From NCBI GenBank assembly GCA_030156615.1, contig JASGME010000008.1:1-42204 (forward strand): a stretch of DNA of 42,204 bases, written 5' to 3'. Below the pieces are notes generated by a model, which worked only from the letters and a program-made list of their open reading frames with translations, searched no databases and was not told the origin of the DNA. This DNA comes from Candidatus Woesearchaeota archaeon (GTDB lineage Archaea; Nanobdellota; Nanobdellia; Woesearchaeales; UBA119). Both the position numbers and the translations under genes were made by a program. Of this stretch, positions 25,790 through 35,800 are shown in pieces (the first letter of the stretch is position 1; every line of letters starts with the position of its first letter).

Positions 25790-27742
25790 ATGAATAAGAA
25801 GGCACAATCTTTTTTCAATGCATTTTTGGTTTTGTCCTTAGCTGTATCTTTATCCTTATTGCTTAGTTATGATATAGCAAAGAGGTATGATACAAGCAGG
25901 ATAAAAACTATTGAAGATTCTGTGGTTAGTATTTCTAATGCTTTGTCCAATGGCTATTCAAATAATTATTTCCTAAGAGAAAGCCTGAGCAAAGCTTATT
26001 ATTCATCTTTATTTAATCTTGCATCTAATGGTAGTATAAAGGGCTATGGAGATTACGGGATGCTTAGAGGAGCAAATGTTGTCCTTTGGCACGAGATGAT
26101 TCCTGATGAAGAAACTATTGAAAATAATCTCTCTGAAATGATTGATGATGAGATTGTCAGGTTTTTGAATCAATCGAATTATTTTTTGACTAAGGAGGAG
26201 AAGTTTAAATATGAGATTGATGATTCTAATGAGAATCTATTTCTTAGTGTTAAAGGAGGCGAGCAGAACACAATAATTCCGAATCTTTCTGTTGAACTTC
26301 CATTAAAAAAAGATGATGCTATAGAAGTAGAGCCTCTTTATAATTTAGAAGGATATGATGTGGAAGCAGAATATAATTTAATATCTCCTGTTCCCGAGCA
26401 GATTGGATGTGGGTTTTCAGAGGATTGTTCTTATATTGTTTCTGAAGAAGATGCTGAAAAGATTAGACAATTTTACTGGCTCTATCTAACACATGGATTG
26501 ATTTTTGAAAGAAAATTTATTGAAGAGAATGGGAAAGAGTATCTATGTTTTAACAAGACTCCTATTAATTCTGGGTTGTTTGCTGGAAGCAATGATAATA
26601 GAATTTTAACTACAACTGCAGAGATATATAATTTTTTATCAAGAATGGAATGCAGTGATGATTTTAAAGAGAAGGAATTGTGCTGTCTTGAACTGAAGAA
26701 AGAGGGGATTCAGGGGGATTTTTATGACAGTCAATATTTCAAAGGAAGTATTGTGATGCCTTTCAATGCCTACAAGAGTTTCGAATATAATTATTTAAAT
26801 CGTTCAAAGGAATTTCTTTGGATTATTGAAACGCTTGAGGAATGCATGTCAGGTTCAATTGAATACGGAAATGATGATTTGGAGGGATGCATCGAAGAAA
26901 ATAAGGAGGATTTTGAATCAAAAGAGTTTGTTGTTAAAGAATACAAAGGAGGAGAAACAACTGACGAAAGGAAGCTATACAATCTTTCTGAGAGTTATTC
27001 TATGATTCTGGAATCAGAAGATTTGGAATGTATTTCAAAGCCTGTTAATCCTTTTGTTCCAGCGAGTGCTTATATAAACTCAACTCATTTTTTTCTTTAT
27101 AATGATGAGATGAGTAGTGCAATGAAACTGAATGGATTTTCATCTGATTCTCCTATTGATGAATCTCAGGTATGTGTTGTTGATTTATTAGGAATGCCTA
27201 TTGATTCTATCAGCATAAAAGAAGATATCAGTTTGGCAGAGATATTATCTATTGCAAATGAAGATGATGTTGTATGGCATAAAGATGAAAATGGAAATGT
27301 ATGTATAGGGATTAAGAGATTTTCTCCAGTATCTTTGAGCAGACTTACATATTTTTATTTTAAGGATTTTTATGAGGAGGAGCTTGGGATTGCTATTGAT
27401 GAATTAGTTCCTGTTTTTGGTGAAATTGTTGATATTGTAAGTATAATAAATAAAGTTATGAATGAACTAGATGAAGAAGATGATGAAGGATTCTGCGAGC
27501 TTCTTGAAAGCAAGAATTTTGTTAATATTGAAGATGTTTTCCCTGAATGTTATGGAAGCGAGGAAAGACATTTCTTTAATTTTTACGATACGCTAGATAA
27601 ACTTGAGAAAAATGAGTGCTCTGCTGTAAGAAGATGGTTTGCTGTAGAAGCGGTTGACACGAGCCTTTTATATCCTGTTGAGACTGATGAAGGATTGGCT
27701 ATTTCTAATCCTGTTTATATTGGAGCCTTCTTTGTAGATTAA
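25790..27742 (+). CDS. Large pilin-like-anchored surface protein (pilin-like protein 4)
   Basis: MNKKAQSFFNAFLVLSLAVSLSLLLSYDIAKRY...: KKA-Q signal as in archaeal class III signal peptides, followed by a ~620-aa acidic, Cys-containing ectodomain. Confidence 0.72.
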   Translation: MNKKAQSFFNAFLVLSLAVSLSLLLSYDIAKRYDTSRIKTIEDSVVSISNALSNGYSNNYFLRESLSKAYYSSLFNLASNGSIKGYGDYGMLRGANVVLWHEMIPDEETIENNLSEMIDDEIVRFLNQSNYFLTKEEKFKYEIDDSNENLFLSVKGGEQNTIIPNLSVELPLKKDDAIEVEPLYNLEGYDVEAEYNLISPVPEQIGCGFSEDCSYIVSEEDAEKIRQFYWLYLTHGLIFERKFIEENGKEYLCFNKTPINSGLFAGSNDNRILTTTAEIYNFLSRMECSDDFKEKELCCLELKKEGIQGDFYDSQYFKGSIVMPFNAYKSFEYNYLNRSKEFLWIIETLEECMSGSIEYGNDDLEGCIEENKEDFESKEFVVKEYKGGETTDERKLYNLSESYSMILESEDLECISKPVNPFVPASAYINSTHFFLYNDEMSSAMKLNGFSSDSPIDESQVCVVDLLGMPIDSISIKEDISLAEILSIANEDDVVWHKDENGNVCIGIKRFSPVSLSRLTYFYFKDFYEEELGIAIDELVPVFGEIVDIVSIINKVMNELDEEDDEGFCELLESKNFVNIEDVFPECYGSEERHFFNFYDTLDKLEKNECSAVRRWFAVEAVDTSLLYPVETDEGLAISNPVYIGAFFVD

Positions 27743-27815
27743 ACACTTTAGGAAATCCTAATCAAAACTAAACCTTTTTATATCTTGATTTATTTTCTTA
27801 ATTCAGGTGAAGAGA

Positions 27816-28811
27816 ATGTTCAATATTCCTTACGATGATTTGATTGAGAGGGTGTGTAATAAAACAGGGAAATCAAAAGAAGAGATAGAAAAGATGGTCA
27901 AGGATAAGATAAAGGAGCTTTCTGGGTTGCTAACAAAAGAGGGGGCTGCACATATTGTTGCAAATGATCTTGGGATAGAACTTGTTGAGGCTCTTGATGG
28001 AAGAGTTAAATTAGAGAGCATTGTTGATGGATTAAGGGCTGTTGAAACCATTGGCAGGGTTTCAAGGGTCTTTGAGCTCAGAAGCTTTACAAGAAAAGAT
28101 GGAAGCGAGGGCAAGGTTCTTCCTTTCCTAATAATTGATAATACTGGTTCAATAAGGGTTGTTTTATGGGATGATATGGCGGAGAAGTTTTCAAAGATAA
28201 AAGAAGGGAATGTTGTTCTCATAAAGAATGCGATGGCTAAAAAGAACAGGAATGGCCAGATTGAGCTTCATTTAAATAAGTCATCTACATTAGAATTAAA
28301 TCCAAACGAGGATGTTGAATTGCCTTACGAAAGACAGATGTCTTCAAAGAGAAAGTCAATATCTGATATATCAGAAGAGGATTCTTATGTAGAGATTTTT
28401 GGCACGATAGTTAATGTTTTTGATATAAGATTCTTTGAGATTTGTCCAAAGTGTTCCAAAAGGGTTAAGCAGGTTGGGGAGGCTTTCTTCTGCGATATCC
28501 ACGGAGAGGTTAAACCAGAATACAACTATGTTATGAATGTTATTGTGGATGACGGGACTGGGACGATAAGGGTTGTTTTTTTCTCATCTCAGGTTAATAA
28601 ATTGATTGGAATGGATAAAAAAGAGATAATGAAGTTTAAGGATAATATGGAAGAATTTGAAAGGGTTAAGCAGGAGCTTATCGGGAAGCAGATTGTTGTA
28701 GATGGCAGGGTATCCAAAAACGAGTTTTTCTCAAGGATAGAACTTATTACTAATGAGATTAATCCTAATCCGGATCCTGAGGAGGAGACGAAAAGGCTTG
28801 AATCTGACTGA
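27816..28811 (+). CDS. rpa: Replication protein A / ssDNA-binding OB-fold protein with zinc finger
   Basis: MFNIPYDDLIERVCNKTGKSKEEIEKMVKDKIKELSGLLTKEGAAHIVANDLGIEL; OB-folds; Zn motif CPKCSKRV..FFCDIHGEV. Confidence 0.9.
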   Translation: MFNIPYDDLIERVCNKTGKSKEEIEKMVKDKIKELSGLLTKEGAAHIVANDLGIELVEALDGRVKLESIVDGLRAVETIGRVSRVFELRSFTRKDGSEGKVLPFLIIDNTGSIRVVLWDDMAEKFSKIKEGNVVLIKNAMAKKNRNGQIELHLNKSSTLELNPNEDVELPYERQMSSKRKSISDISEEDSYVEIFGTIVNVFDIRFFEICPKCSKRVKQVGEAFFCDIHGEVKPEYNYVMNVIVDDGTGTIRVVFFSSQVNKLIGMDKKEIMKFKDNMEEFERVKQELIGKQIVVDGRVSKNEFFSRIELITNEINPNPDPEEETKRLESD

Positions 28812-28816
28812 AAAAG

Positions 28817-29308
28817 ATGAAATTTTGGACTCATTTTCTTTTTTCAATTGTATGTTTTTTAGGGATAATGAATATTGCAGTTTATATTAATCATCCTGTT
28901 GAATCTTATTTCAACCTAGAATCTTTGCTTCTTGTTCTATTGTTCCTTTTTCTTGGAAGTGCTATGCCAGACATTGATACTTCTTCATCAAAAGTTGGAA
29001 GAAAGAAATGGTTTAGGCCTCTTCAAAAGATAACGAAACACAGAGGGTTCTTTCATAGTCTTTTGGCAGGAGCGATCTTTGCCTTTATTCTTAGCTTTGT
29101 TTCTCCTAAAGAATATGCCTTAATATTTCTTTTAGGATACTGGCTTCATGTAGTGCTTGATGGATTAACGCCAAAAGGAGTAGCCCTGTTATGGCCTCTT
29201 CCATTCAGAATGAAGGGTAGAAGGAAGATAGGGGAGATGGAAGAATGGTTCCTTGATCTTTTATTTATTGTATTGATTGCCTGCTTTATTTTTCCTTTTT
29301 TTCATTAA
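28817..29308 (+). CDS. YdjM-like membrane-bound metal-dependent hydrolase (DUF457)
   Basis: FLGSAMPDIDTSSSKVGRK...ITKHRGFFHSLLAGAIFAFI...GYWLHVVLDGLTPKGVALLWP. Confidence 0.9.
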   Translation: MKFWTHFLFSIVCFLGIMNIAVYINHPVESYFNLESLLLVLLFLFLGSAMPDIDTSSSKVGRKKWFRPLQKITKHRGFFHSLLAGAIFAFILSFVSPKEYALIFLLGYWLHVVLDGLTPKGVALLWPLPFRMKGRRKIGEMEEWFLDLLFIVLIACFIFPFFH

Positions 29309-29440
29309 ATTTGCTTGGACATTGGACATTTTAAGATATTCGCGGGCAAACTATTTAAAACAGCCCAACTATCCTTAATTGTATTAGTTGATTTGGGAAT
29401 ATTACATATCTTTAGAAAAAATATTTTTAAATTAGAGATA

Positions 29441-29454
29441 TTGGTTATAACCAA
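29441..29454. promoter_or_regulatory. Perfect 14-bp palindrome between TATA box and radA start
   Basis: TTGGTTATAACCAA; TATA-like ATATTTTTAAAT at 29421-29432; SD GGTG at 29455-29458; ATG 29466. Confidence 0.6.
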
Positions 29455-29465
29455 GGTGAAATAAT

Positions 29466-30488
29466 ATGCAAAAGAATAATGAGTTGAAAGAGAATGAAGA
29501 ATTTGAACATAACGAGGATGATAATATGGCAAATGGAAATGTTGAAATGAGCAAGAATGAGCTTTCTTTGAGGGATTTGCCCGGTGTAGGAGATGCTACT
29601 GCAGAGAAATTGATTGCCAGCGGTTATGACAGCTTAATGAGTATTGCTGTTGCCAGTCCTGATGAGATTGTTGATGCTACCGGCCTTGGAGAGAGTGTTG
29701 CCAGAAGAATGATTAGCGCTGCAAGGGAAAAGCTTGATATGGGCTTTGAATCTGGTGAGAAGCTTCTTCAAAAAAGAAAGGCTGTAATTAAGATAAATTC
29801 TGGTTCAGATGCACTTGATAAACTTCTTGGAGGTGGATTTGAAACTAGTTCAATAACAGAATGCTTTGGAGAGTTTGGCTCTGGTAAGACTCAGATTGCC
29901 CATGTTCTTTCTGTTAGGGTGCAACAGCAAATAAAGGGGTCAAGCGTTGTATATATTGATACAGAGAATACTTTCAGGCCCGAGAGGATTGAGCAGATTT
30001 CCAAAGGTTTGAATATGGATGTAAAGGATGTTTTGAAGAATATAAAAGTGGCAAGGGCGTATAACTCGGATCATCAGATGCTTTTAGCAGAAAAGATAGA
30101 GGACTTGATAAAAAAAGAGAGATTAAATGTTAAGCTTGTTGTTGTTGATTCTTTAACAGCTCATTTCAGGGCTGAATTTATAGGGCGAGGGACACTAGCA
30201 AACAGACAACAGAAGCTAAATAGACATATGCATACCTTGCTTAAGCTCGCAGACACATACAATTTATGCGTATATGTCACAAATCAGGTTATGGCAAAAC
30301 CAGATGTATTCTTTGGGGATCCTACGGCTGCAATTGGAGGAAATATTGTAGCACATGCTAGCACTTTTAGGGTTTATCTTAGAAAGGGAAAGAAGGGCAC
30401 AAGGGTTGGAAAGTTGGTTGACAGTCCTAATCTTCCTGAAGGCGAGGCTGGATTTGTTATAACAGAAACAGGAATAAAAGACATATAA
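29466..30488 (+). CDS. radA: DNA repair and recombination protein RadA
   Basis: Hh[24 protein letters not shown]; Walker [52 protein letters not shown]. Confidence 0.97.
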   Translation: MQKNNELKENEEFEHNEDDNMANGNVEMSKNELSLRDLPGVGDATAEKLIASGYDSLMSIAVASPDEIVDATGLGESVARRMISAAREKLDMGFESGEKLLQKRKAVIKINSGSDALDKLLGGGFETSSITECFGEFGSGKTQIAHVLSVRVQQQIKGSSVVYIDTENTFRPERIEQISKGLNMDVKDVLKNIKVARAYNSDHQMLLAEKIEDLIKKERLNVKLVVVDSLTAHFRAEFIGRGTLANRQQKLNRHMHTLLKLADTYNLCVYVTNQVMAKPDVFFGDPTAAIGGNIVAHASTFRVYLRKGKKGTRVGKLVDSPNLPEGEAGFVITETGIKDI

Positions 30489-30537
30489 AGGAGATAATTT
30501 AGAGGAAATCAGATAAGGAAATTAAGAGGACAGAGAA

Positions 30538-30897
30538 TTACCTTCCTTTATAGCCAAACTTTTTATTGTAATTTTTGTGATTTATTATATCAAGAACAAA
30601 AGCGATTATTTCATTTTCAGAATCTCCATTAGTTAGTGTATAGAGAATTCTCCAGAATTGTGGTAGTTCTACTCTGAATAAATTTGAAATTCCATATTTA
30701 ACTTTATATTCTTCAGGAATTAGCTTTTTTGCTATAGGATCGCCATAATGATAGTTTGATTTTATTATCTCTAGTTTTTCGTTGATTGCTTTAAAAATCA
30801 TATTGTCTGTTTTTGAATCAGAAGAGCTCTCATTAAGATAATTATAGACTTTCTCTGCTTCAGGTGAAAGATGACTCTTAATCGTTTCATAGCTCAA
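30538..30897 (-). CDS. RelE-like toxin of a wHTH-linked TA pair
   Basis: ...PIAKKLIPEEYKVKYGISNLFRVELPQFWRILYTLTNGDSENEIIAFVLDIINHKNYNKKFGYKGR: RelE-type 'LFRVELPQFWRILYT' and 'DIINHKNY..KFGYKG'. Confidence 0.75.
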   Translation of the reverse strand: MSYETIKSHLSPEAEKVYNYLNESSSDSKTDNMIFKAINEKLEIIKSNYHYGDPIAKKLIPEEYKVKYGISNLFRVELPQFWRILYTLTNGDSENEIIAFVLDIINHKNYNKKFGYKGR

Positions 30898-31165
30898 GAC
30901 CTGTTTTTATTGCTCTCCTTAGATTTGGATTTGCATTGTGTATCCAGGTTATTCCTTTGAGACTTACTGCGATTTTGTTGCTTTCTTCAAGGTAAGCGAG
31001 AATTGTCTTCAAGACATTGTGATTTACTTGTTTAGGCAGTTTTCTTTTTAATTCTGCAATTGTTATGACGCTGTTGTCACATTCTTTTAGGACATCCTCT
31101 ACCATAAGAATAGTGTTCAGGGTTGGGCTGTGTTCCATTTTACGATATTCTAAATCTGTAGACAT
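30887..31165 (-). CDS. Winged-helix antitoxin partner
   Basis: MSTDLEYRKMEHSPTLNTILMVEDVLKECDNSVITIAELKRKLPKQVNHNVLKTILAYLEESNKIAVSLKGITWIHN; 11-bp overlap with the toxin. Confidence 0.7.
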   Translation of the reverse strand: MSTDLEYRKMEHSPTLNTILMVEDVLKECDNSVITIAELKRKLPKQVNHNVLKTILAYLEESNKIAVSLKGITWIHNANPNLRRAIKTGLEL

Positions 31166-31304
31166 ATTAATCACCAATTAATATTAACTAATAAATTATA
31201 ATTATTGACTAATATATAAATGTTGTGTTTATTATCTTGTTTTGGATAATAGAGTTGCATCGGTATTTTAGAAATATTTAAAAATGCTTCATGTTTCCCT
31301 TGAA

Positions 31305-31425
31305 TAAAGCCCTGCTTGCATGATGGCTCTATTGAAATCAATAGGGGCGTGCAGGCAAGTCTAGTTGGGCGATAATAGACTAGGCAAGATTTCTTGCTTG
31401 GTTAGAAACAAAAAAGGTAAGAAAA
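31305..31425 (+). promoter_or_regulatory. Structured leader (or small ncRNA) upstream of S2
   Basis: TATA ATATTTAAAAAT at 31274-31285 implies ~120-nt leader. Hairpins: CTATTG-AAAT-CAATAG (31329-31344), CTTGC/GCAAG (31315-19 / 31355-59), CTAGT/ACTAG (31361-65 / 31379-83), GCAAG-ATTT-CTTGC (31384-31397). Confidence 0.5.
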
Positions 31426-32025
31426 ATGGTTGAAAAAGAAATGATGTTAATTAGCTCAGATGAATATCTGAAAAGCGGGATCCATATTGGGACGCAGTTC
31501 AAAACGAAGTATCTTGATGACTTTATCTATAAGACAAGGGTAGATGGGCTTTCTGTTTTTAATATAAGCAGCGTGGATAAGAGAATTGCTATGGCCATAA
31601 AATTCCTAGGACATTATAAACCTGAGGATATTCTTGTTTGTGGCAGAAGAGAATCATGCTGGAAGCCAATAAAAGTCTTCTCAAAACATACAGGAGCAAA
31701 GACTATTGTTGGGAGATATCCTCCTGGCATTCTTACAAATCCTTCTTTGGATAATTATATTGAAGCGAAGATTATGATTGTTTGTGATCCATGGACTGAT
31801 AAAAATGCTATTCATGATGCATTGGCAATAGGGATTCCTGTTGTAGCGATCTGTGATACAAACAACACTATAAATAATGTTGATTTTGTAATACCTGCAA
31901 ACAATAAAGGAAAGAAAAGTCTTGGCTTGATCTTCTTTTTGCTCTCAAGAGGACTTTTGAAGGAATGGGGAAAGATAAAGGACGATTCTGAATTTAAGGG
32001 AAGCTTAGATGATTTCAATGAATAA
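31426..32025 (+). CDS. rps2: 30S ribosomal protein S2
   Basis: YLKSGIHIGTQFKTKYLDDFIYKTRVDGLSVFNISSVDKRIAMAIKFLGHY...GRYPPGILTNPS...IMIVCDPWTDKNAIHDALAIGIPVVAICDTNN. Confidence 0.96.
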   Translation: MVEKEMMLISSDEYLKSGIHIGTQFKTKYLDDFIYKTRVDGLSVFNISSVDKRIAMAIKFLGHYKPEDILVCGRRESCWKPIKVFSKHTGAKTIVGRYPPGILTNPSLDNYIEAKIMIVCDPWTDKNAIHDALAIGIPVVAICDTNNTINNVDFVIPANNKGKKSLGLIFFLLSRGLLKEWGKIKDDSEFKGSLDDFNE

Positions 32026-32034
32026 ATGCATTAA

Positions 32035-32739
32035 TCATTGAATCCCTACAATCCCTTCCTGAGTCAATTTGAACTTTATTGTCTTATCTTCTTTTATGCT
32101 TCTATGCTTTCTCAAGACAGCTATCCTCTCCCCTGGATTTGCATTCTCAGGCTTTATTAGTTCAATTATGCATTTAGAGCCATACCTCAAATAATCTCCT
32201 CCCACAAACTTATTCTTTCCATCCTTCTCAACATCTGAGTATATTTGATTTGTTATCACTACAGGAATATTATACTTTCTTGCAATTCTGGAGCAACTCA
32301 TAATCTGGTTGCCTAACATCTTATTTGTTTCGTATATTGCATTTGTTCTTCCTATTTCAAGCCTATAAAGCATTGATATTGTGTCTATAACAATCAGGCC
32401 AACAGAAGATGTAATGTTATTGCCAAGCTGGGTTATCGCTTTCTGCTGCTCTTTGAACTGGGTTGGCTTTAAGAAAATGATATTTTTGAGGGCTTTATCA
32501 AAATCCTTAGTTATCTGAGCTAATCGTTCAAGAGAAAAACCTCCTTCGGTATCAACATAAATTACTTTCATTCCCTGCTCAGTTAATCTTGCTGATGAAA
32601 TCATGCAGGTAGTTGTTTTACCTGTTCCTGCTCCTCCATATATCATTGTAACTACTCCTCGCTCAAATCCTCCTTCAAGCAGGGAATCTATGCATTGAAT
32701 TCCTGTGCTTACCTTCTTGTTATTAATTTCTTCTTTCAT
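32035..32739 (-). CDS. radB: DNA repair and recombination protein RadB
   Basis: VSTGIQCIDSLLEGGFERGVVTMIYGGAGTGKTTTCMISSARLTEQGMKVIYVDTEGGFSLERLAQI...; RadA paralog lacking HhH domain. Confidence 0.93.
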   Translation of the reverse strand: MKEEINNKKVSTGIQCIDSLLEGGFERGVVTMIYGGAGTGKTTTCMISSARLTEQGMKVIYVDTEGGFSLERLAQITKDFDKALKNIIFLKPTQFKEQQKAITQLGNNITSSVGLIVIDTISMLYRLEIGRTNAIYETNKMLGNQIMSCSRIARKYNIPVVITNQIYSDVEKDGKNKFVGGDYLRYGSKCIIELIKPENANPGERIAVLRKHRSIKEDKTIKFKLTQEGIVGIQ

Positions 32740-32817
32740 CTTGTTTTCTTTAGCTTAAGTATAATAAAAGAATAACTATTTTAATAATCTTTGCTCTAAG
32801 AATTTGAAATCATTATG

Positions 32818-35800
32818 CTAGTTAAAAGATATTTTAACCTGCTTGCCCTTTATATTGAACAATGAGGGATTCTTTTCATTCTCTTCTTTTTCTTCTAATG
32901 GCTTTAATTCTAGTTCTGAAGCTCCAACCCTATCTTTTATTAAAGATTTCAGGGCTTCGTTTGAAATCAATTCAATAATTTCTTTATCTGCGGATATCTG
33001 CAATGAAATTGAATCTGATTTTTTAAGAGAGGCTTCCTTCCTTCTGCTCTGAACTCTTCTTATTATTTCCCTTGCATAGCCCTCTGCCATTAGCTCTTTG
33101 TTAAGTTTTGTAGAAAGCAGTATTACGCCTTTGCTAAACTCTGCTAATTGATAATCTGCATCTTCTAAAGAATGTTCTATGTTGAATTGTTCATAAGACA
33201 ATCTAAATATTTGGCCATCTATGCGTAATTGGACTTCTTTGCCTTGCTTAAGCATGAAAAAGGTTTTCTTTTGGTCTAACTTTGATGCCTCTTCAATTAT
33301 TCTTTTGGCTATATCTTTATCAAAAGAAGCATATATATTGTTGTTGTTTGGACTGAGCTTTACTTTATGATGCTCAAAGGTTGTTGTTATTTTCAATTCC
33401 TTTATGTTTAATTGCGAGAGCAATAAATCCGTTAGATTCTTTAACGATTCCTTGAATTCCTCATCTGTTGTCTCAACAATGAGTTCTTTCAATGGCCATC
33501 TAACGCCATAGCCTGCTCTTTCCCTCAAAGAAAGTGCTGTTTGTATTATCTCATCCATTCTGGCAAAATCATTTTCAAGTTTCTCATTGCAGTAGGCTTC
33601 ATTTGCTTTTGGCCATTGAAACAGATGGATGCTTTCCTCTTTTATGCCCAACTCTTTTTTCATTTCCAAGAATATCTTCTCTGTTGTGAATGGAGCAAAT
33701 GGAGAGAAGAGTTTTATTGTTCCAAAAAGGGTCTCAAAAAGAACCTTTATGACAAGTTTTCTTTCATCACCTTCAGAATTCAGCTTTTCTCTAACATATT
33801 GAATGTATTCTCTTGAGATGTCAAGAAACAGCCTTTCTATCTCTATTGCTGCTTTGTTTATCTCATAGTTTTCCATCAAATTAGTTGCATTTTTTATTGT
33901 TGAATTAAGTCTTGAAAGGATAAATCTTTCCTCTTCAGAGAGGCTTCCTTTGAAATCTTCAAGGCTTGAATTATAAGGATTAAAGCCGGACAATTGAACA
34001 TTCTCAAGCAATAGATTATGGAGATTCCAAAGTATGCTCAGGTTAGAAAACTTTACCTTTAAATCATCAAAGTTGTAATTGAAATCCAGGCCGGGATTAG
34101 ACGATGCTATTGAGAGATAACGCCAAACATCGGCACCGTATACATCAACAACTTCATCTGGAGAGATATAATTCTGCTGGCTCTTTGACATCTTCCTGCC
34201 CTGAGCATCCTGTACAAATCCGTGCATATAGACATTTTTGAACGGTGCAACATCAAAGGCAATCTCGCTACATATCATCAACAGGTTAAACCAGCCTCTA
34301 ATCTGATCTTTTCCTTCAATAATGAAGTCTGCCGGGAAGTAATGCTCAAATAAATCCTGCCGTTGTGGGAAATCAAGACAGTTCCAACTTGCAGAGCCTG
34401 AATCAACCCACACATCAAGGACATCCGGAATTCTTTTCATATCTCCGCCGCAGGAACATTTAAGCTTAACCTCATCTATATGTGGCCTATGGAGGTCTGG
34501 AATTGACTCTAAGCCAGATTCTTTAAGAAGTTCCTCATAAGAGCCGATAATCTTTATATTGCCACATTTCTCACATTTCCAGATTGGAAGCGGTGTTCCC
34601 CAGAATCTTTGTCGGGTTATAGTATTGTCTTTCAGATTACTAAGCCATGAATCAAACCAGTTTTTTCCTGCCCAATCAGGCGTCCAATTAACTGCTTCAT
34701 TATCTTTTCTTAGCTTATCTTTAATTTGTTCTATCCTGAAAAACCATTGTGTAGTCTTTCTATAGATTACAGGAGAATGACAACGCCAGCAATGTGCATA
34801 ATCGTGTTCTATTGGAGAGATGGCAACGAGAGCTCCTGCTTCTTTAAGAGCTTCAATGAATTTTTTGTCATCTTTAATGGCAACTAGTCCTGCAAATCTT
34901 CCCATGCTGTCATTAAATATTCCATACTCATTAACTTCGTTAAAAGGAGGAAGGTTGTTCTCTCTTCCTACTTCATAATCCTCAGGGCCACAGCCGGGGG
35001 CAAGATGAACGAGCCCTGTTCCTGATGATAGATCAACATATTGTTCGCTAAGAACAACTGTGTGAAGTTTTGGATATTCTTCTTTTAGTTCTTTGAAAAA
35101 ATGGATATCGGAAGCAAGGGGATGCTCGTATTCAATACCTTCCAGCTCTTTGCCTTTTAAAATTCTTCTTTCAACGAAATCCTTCTCTGCAATCATCCTT
35201 ATAACTCCGCCAGAAAGAGCTCTTGCCACAATCCAGATTTCATTGCCAAGATCTGCTTCTATGTAATCTATTTCCGGATGAACCATTACTCCCAAGTTAA
35301 ATGGAATTGTCCAAGGAGTTGTTGTCCAGATAACAAGATATTTGTTTTTTGATCCTTTTATTTTGAATTTCACGAATATTGAATCTGACTTTACCTTTTT
35401 GTATTCAAGCTCATGCTTCGCAAGGGCTGTACCACAGCTTGGACACCATGTCATCGTCTTTTCTCCTTCATAGAGCATTCCTTTTTCATGTGCCTTTTTT
35501 ACGAGCCACCATACTCCGGAAATGTATGAATTTGATGCTGTTCTATATGGATTCTCAAAATCCATCCAGACACCGAGCTTCTCAAAATCCTTGTTCATCT
35601 GATCAAGATTTTTGTTTGAATGTTCTTTGCATTGCTCAATGAATTTAGCAATGCCGTATTTTATTATGTCATCTTTATTTTTCAGGCCAAGATTCTTAGA
35701 AACGCTGTTTTCAATAGGAAGACCATGCATATCATAACCTGCTCTGTCCCACACTTCATAACCCTGCATTCTCTTATACCTAAGAACAACATCTTTCATT

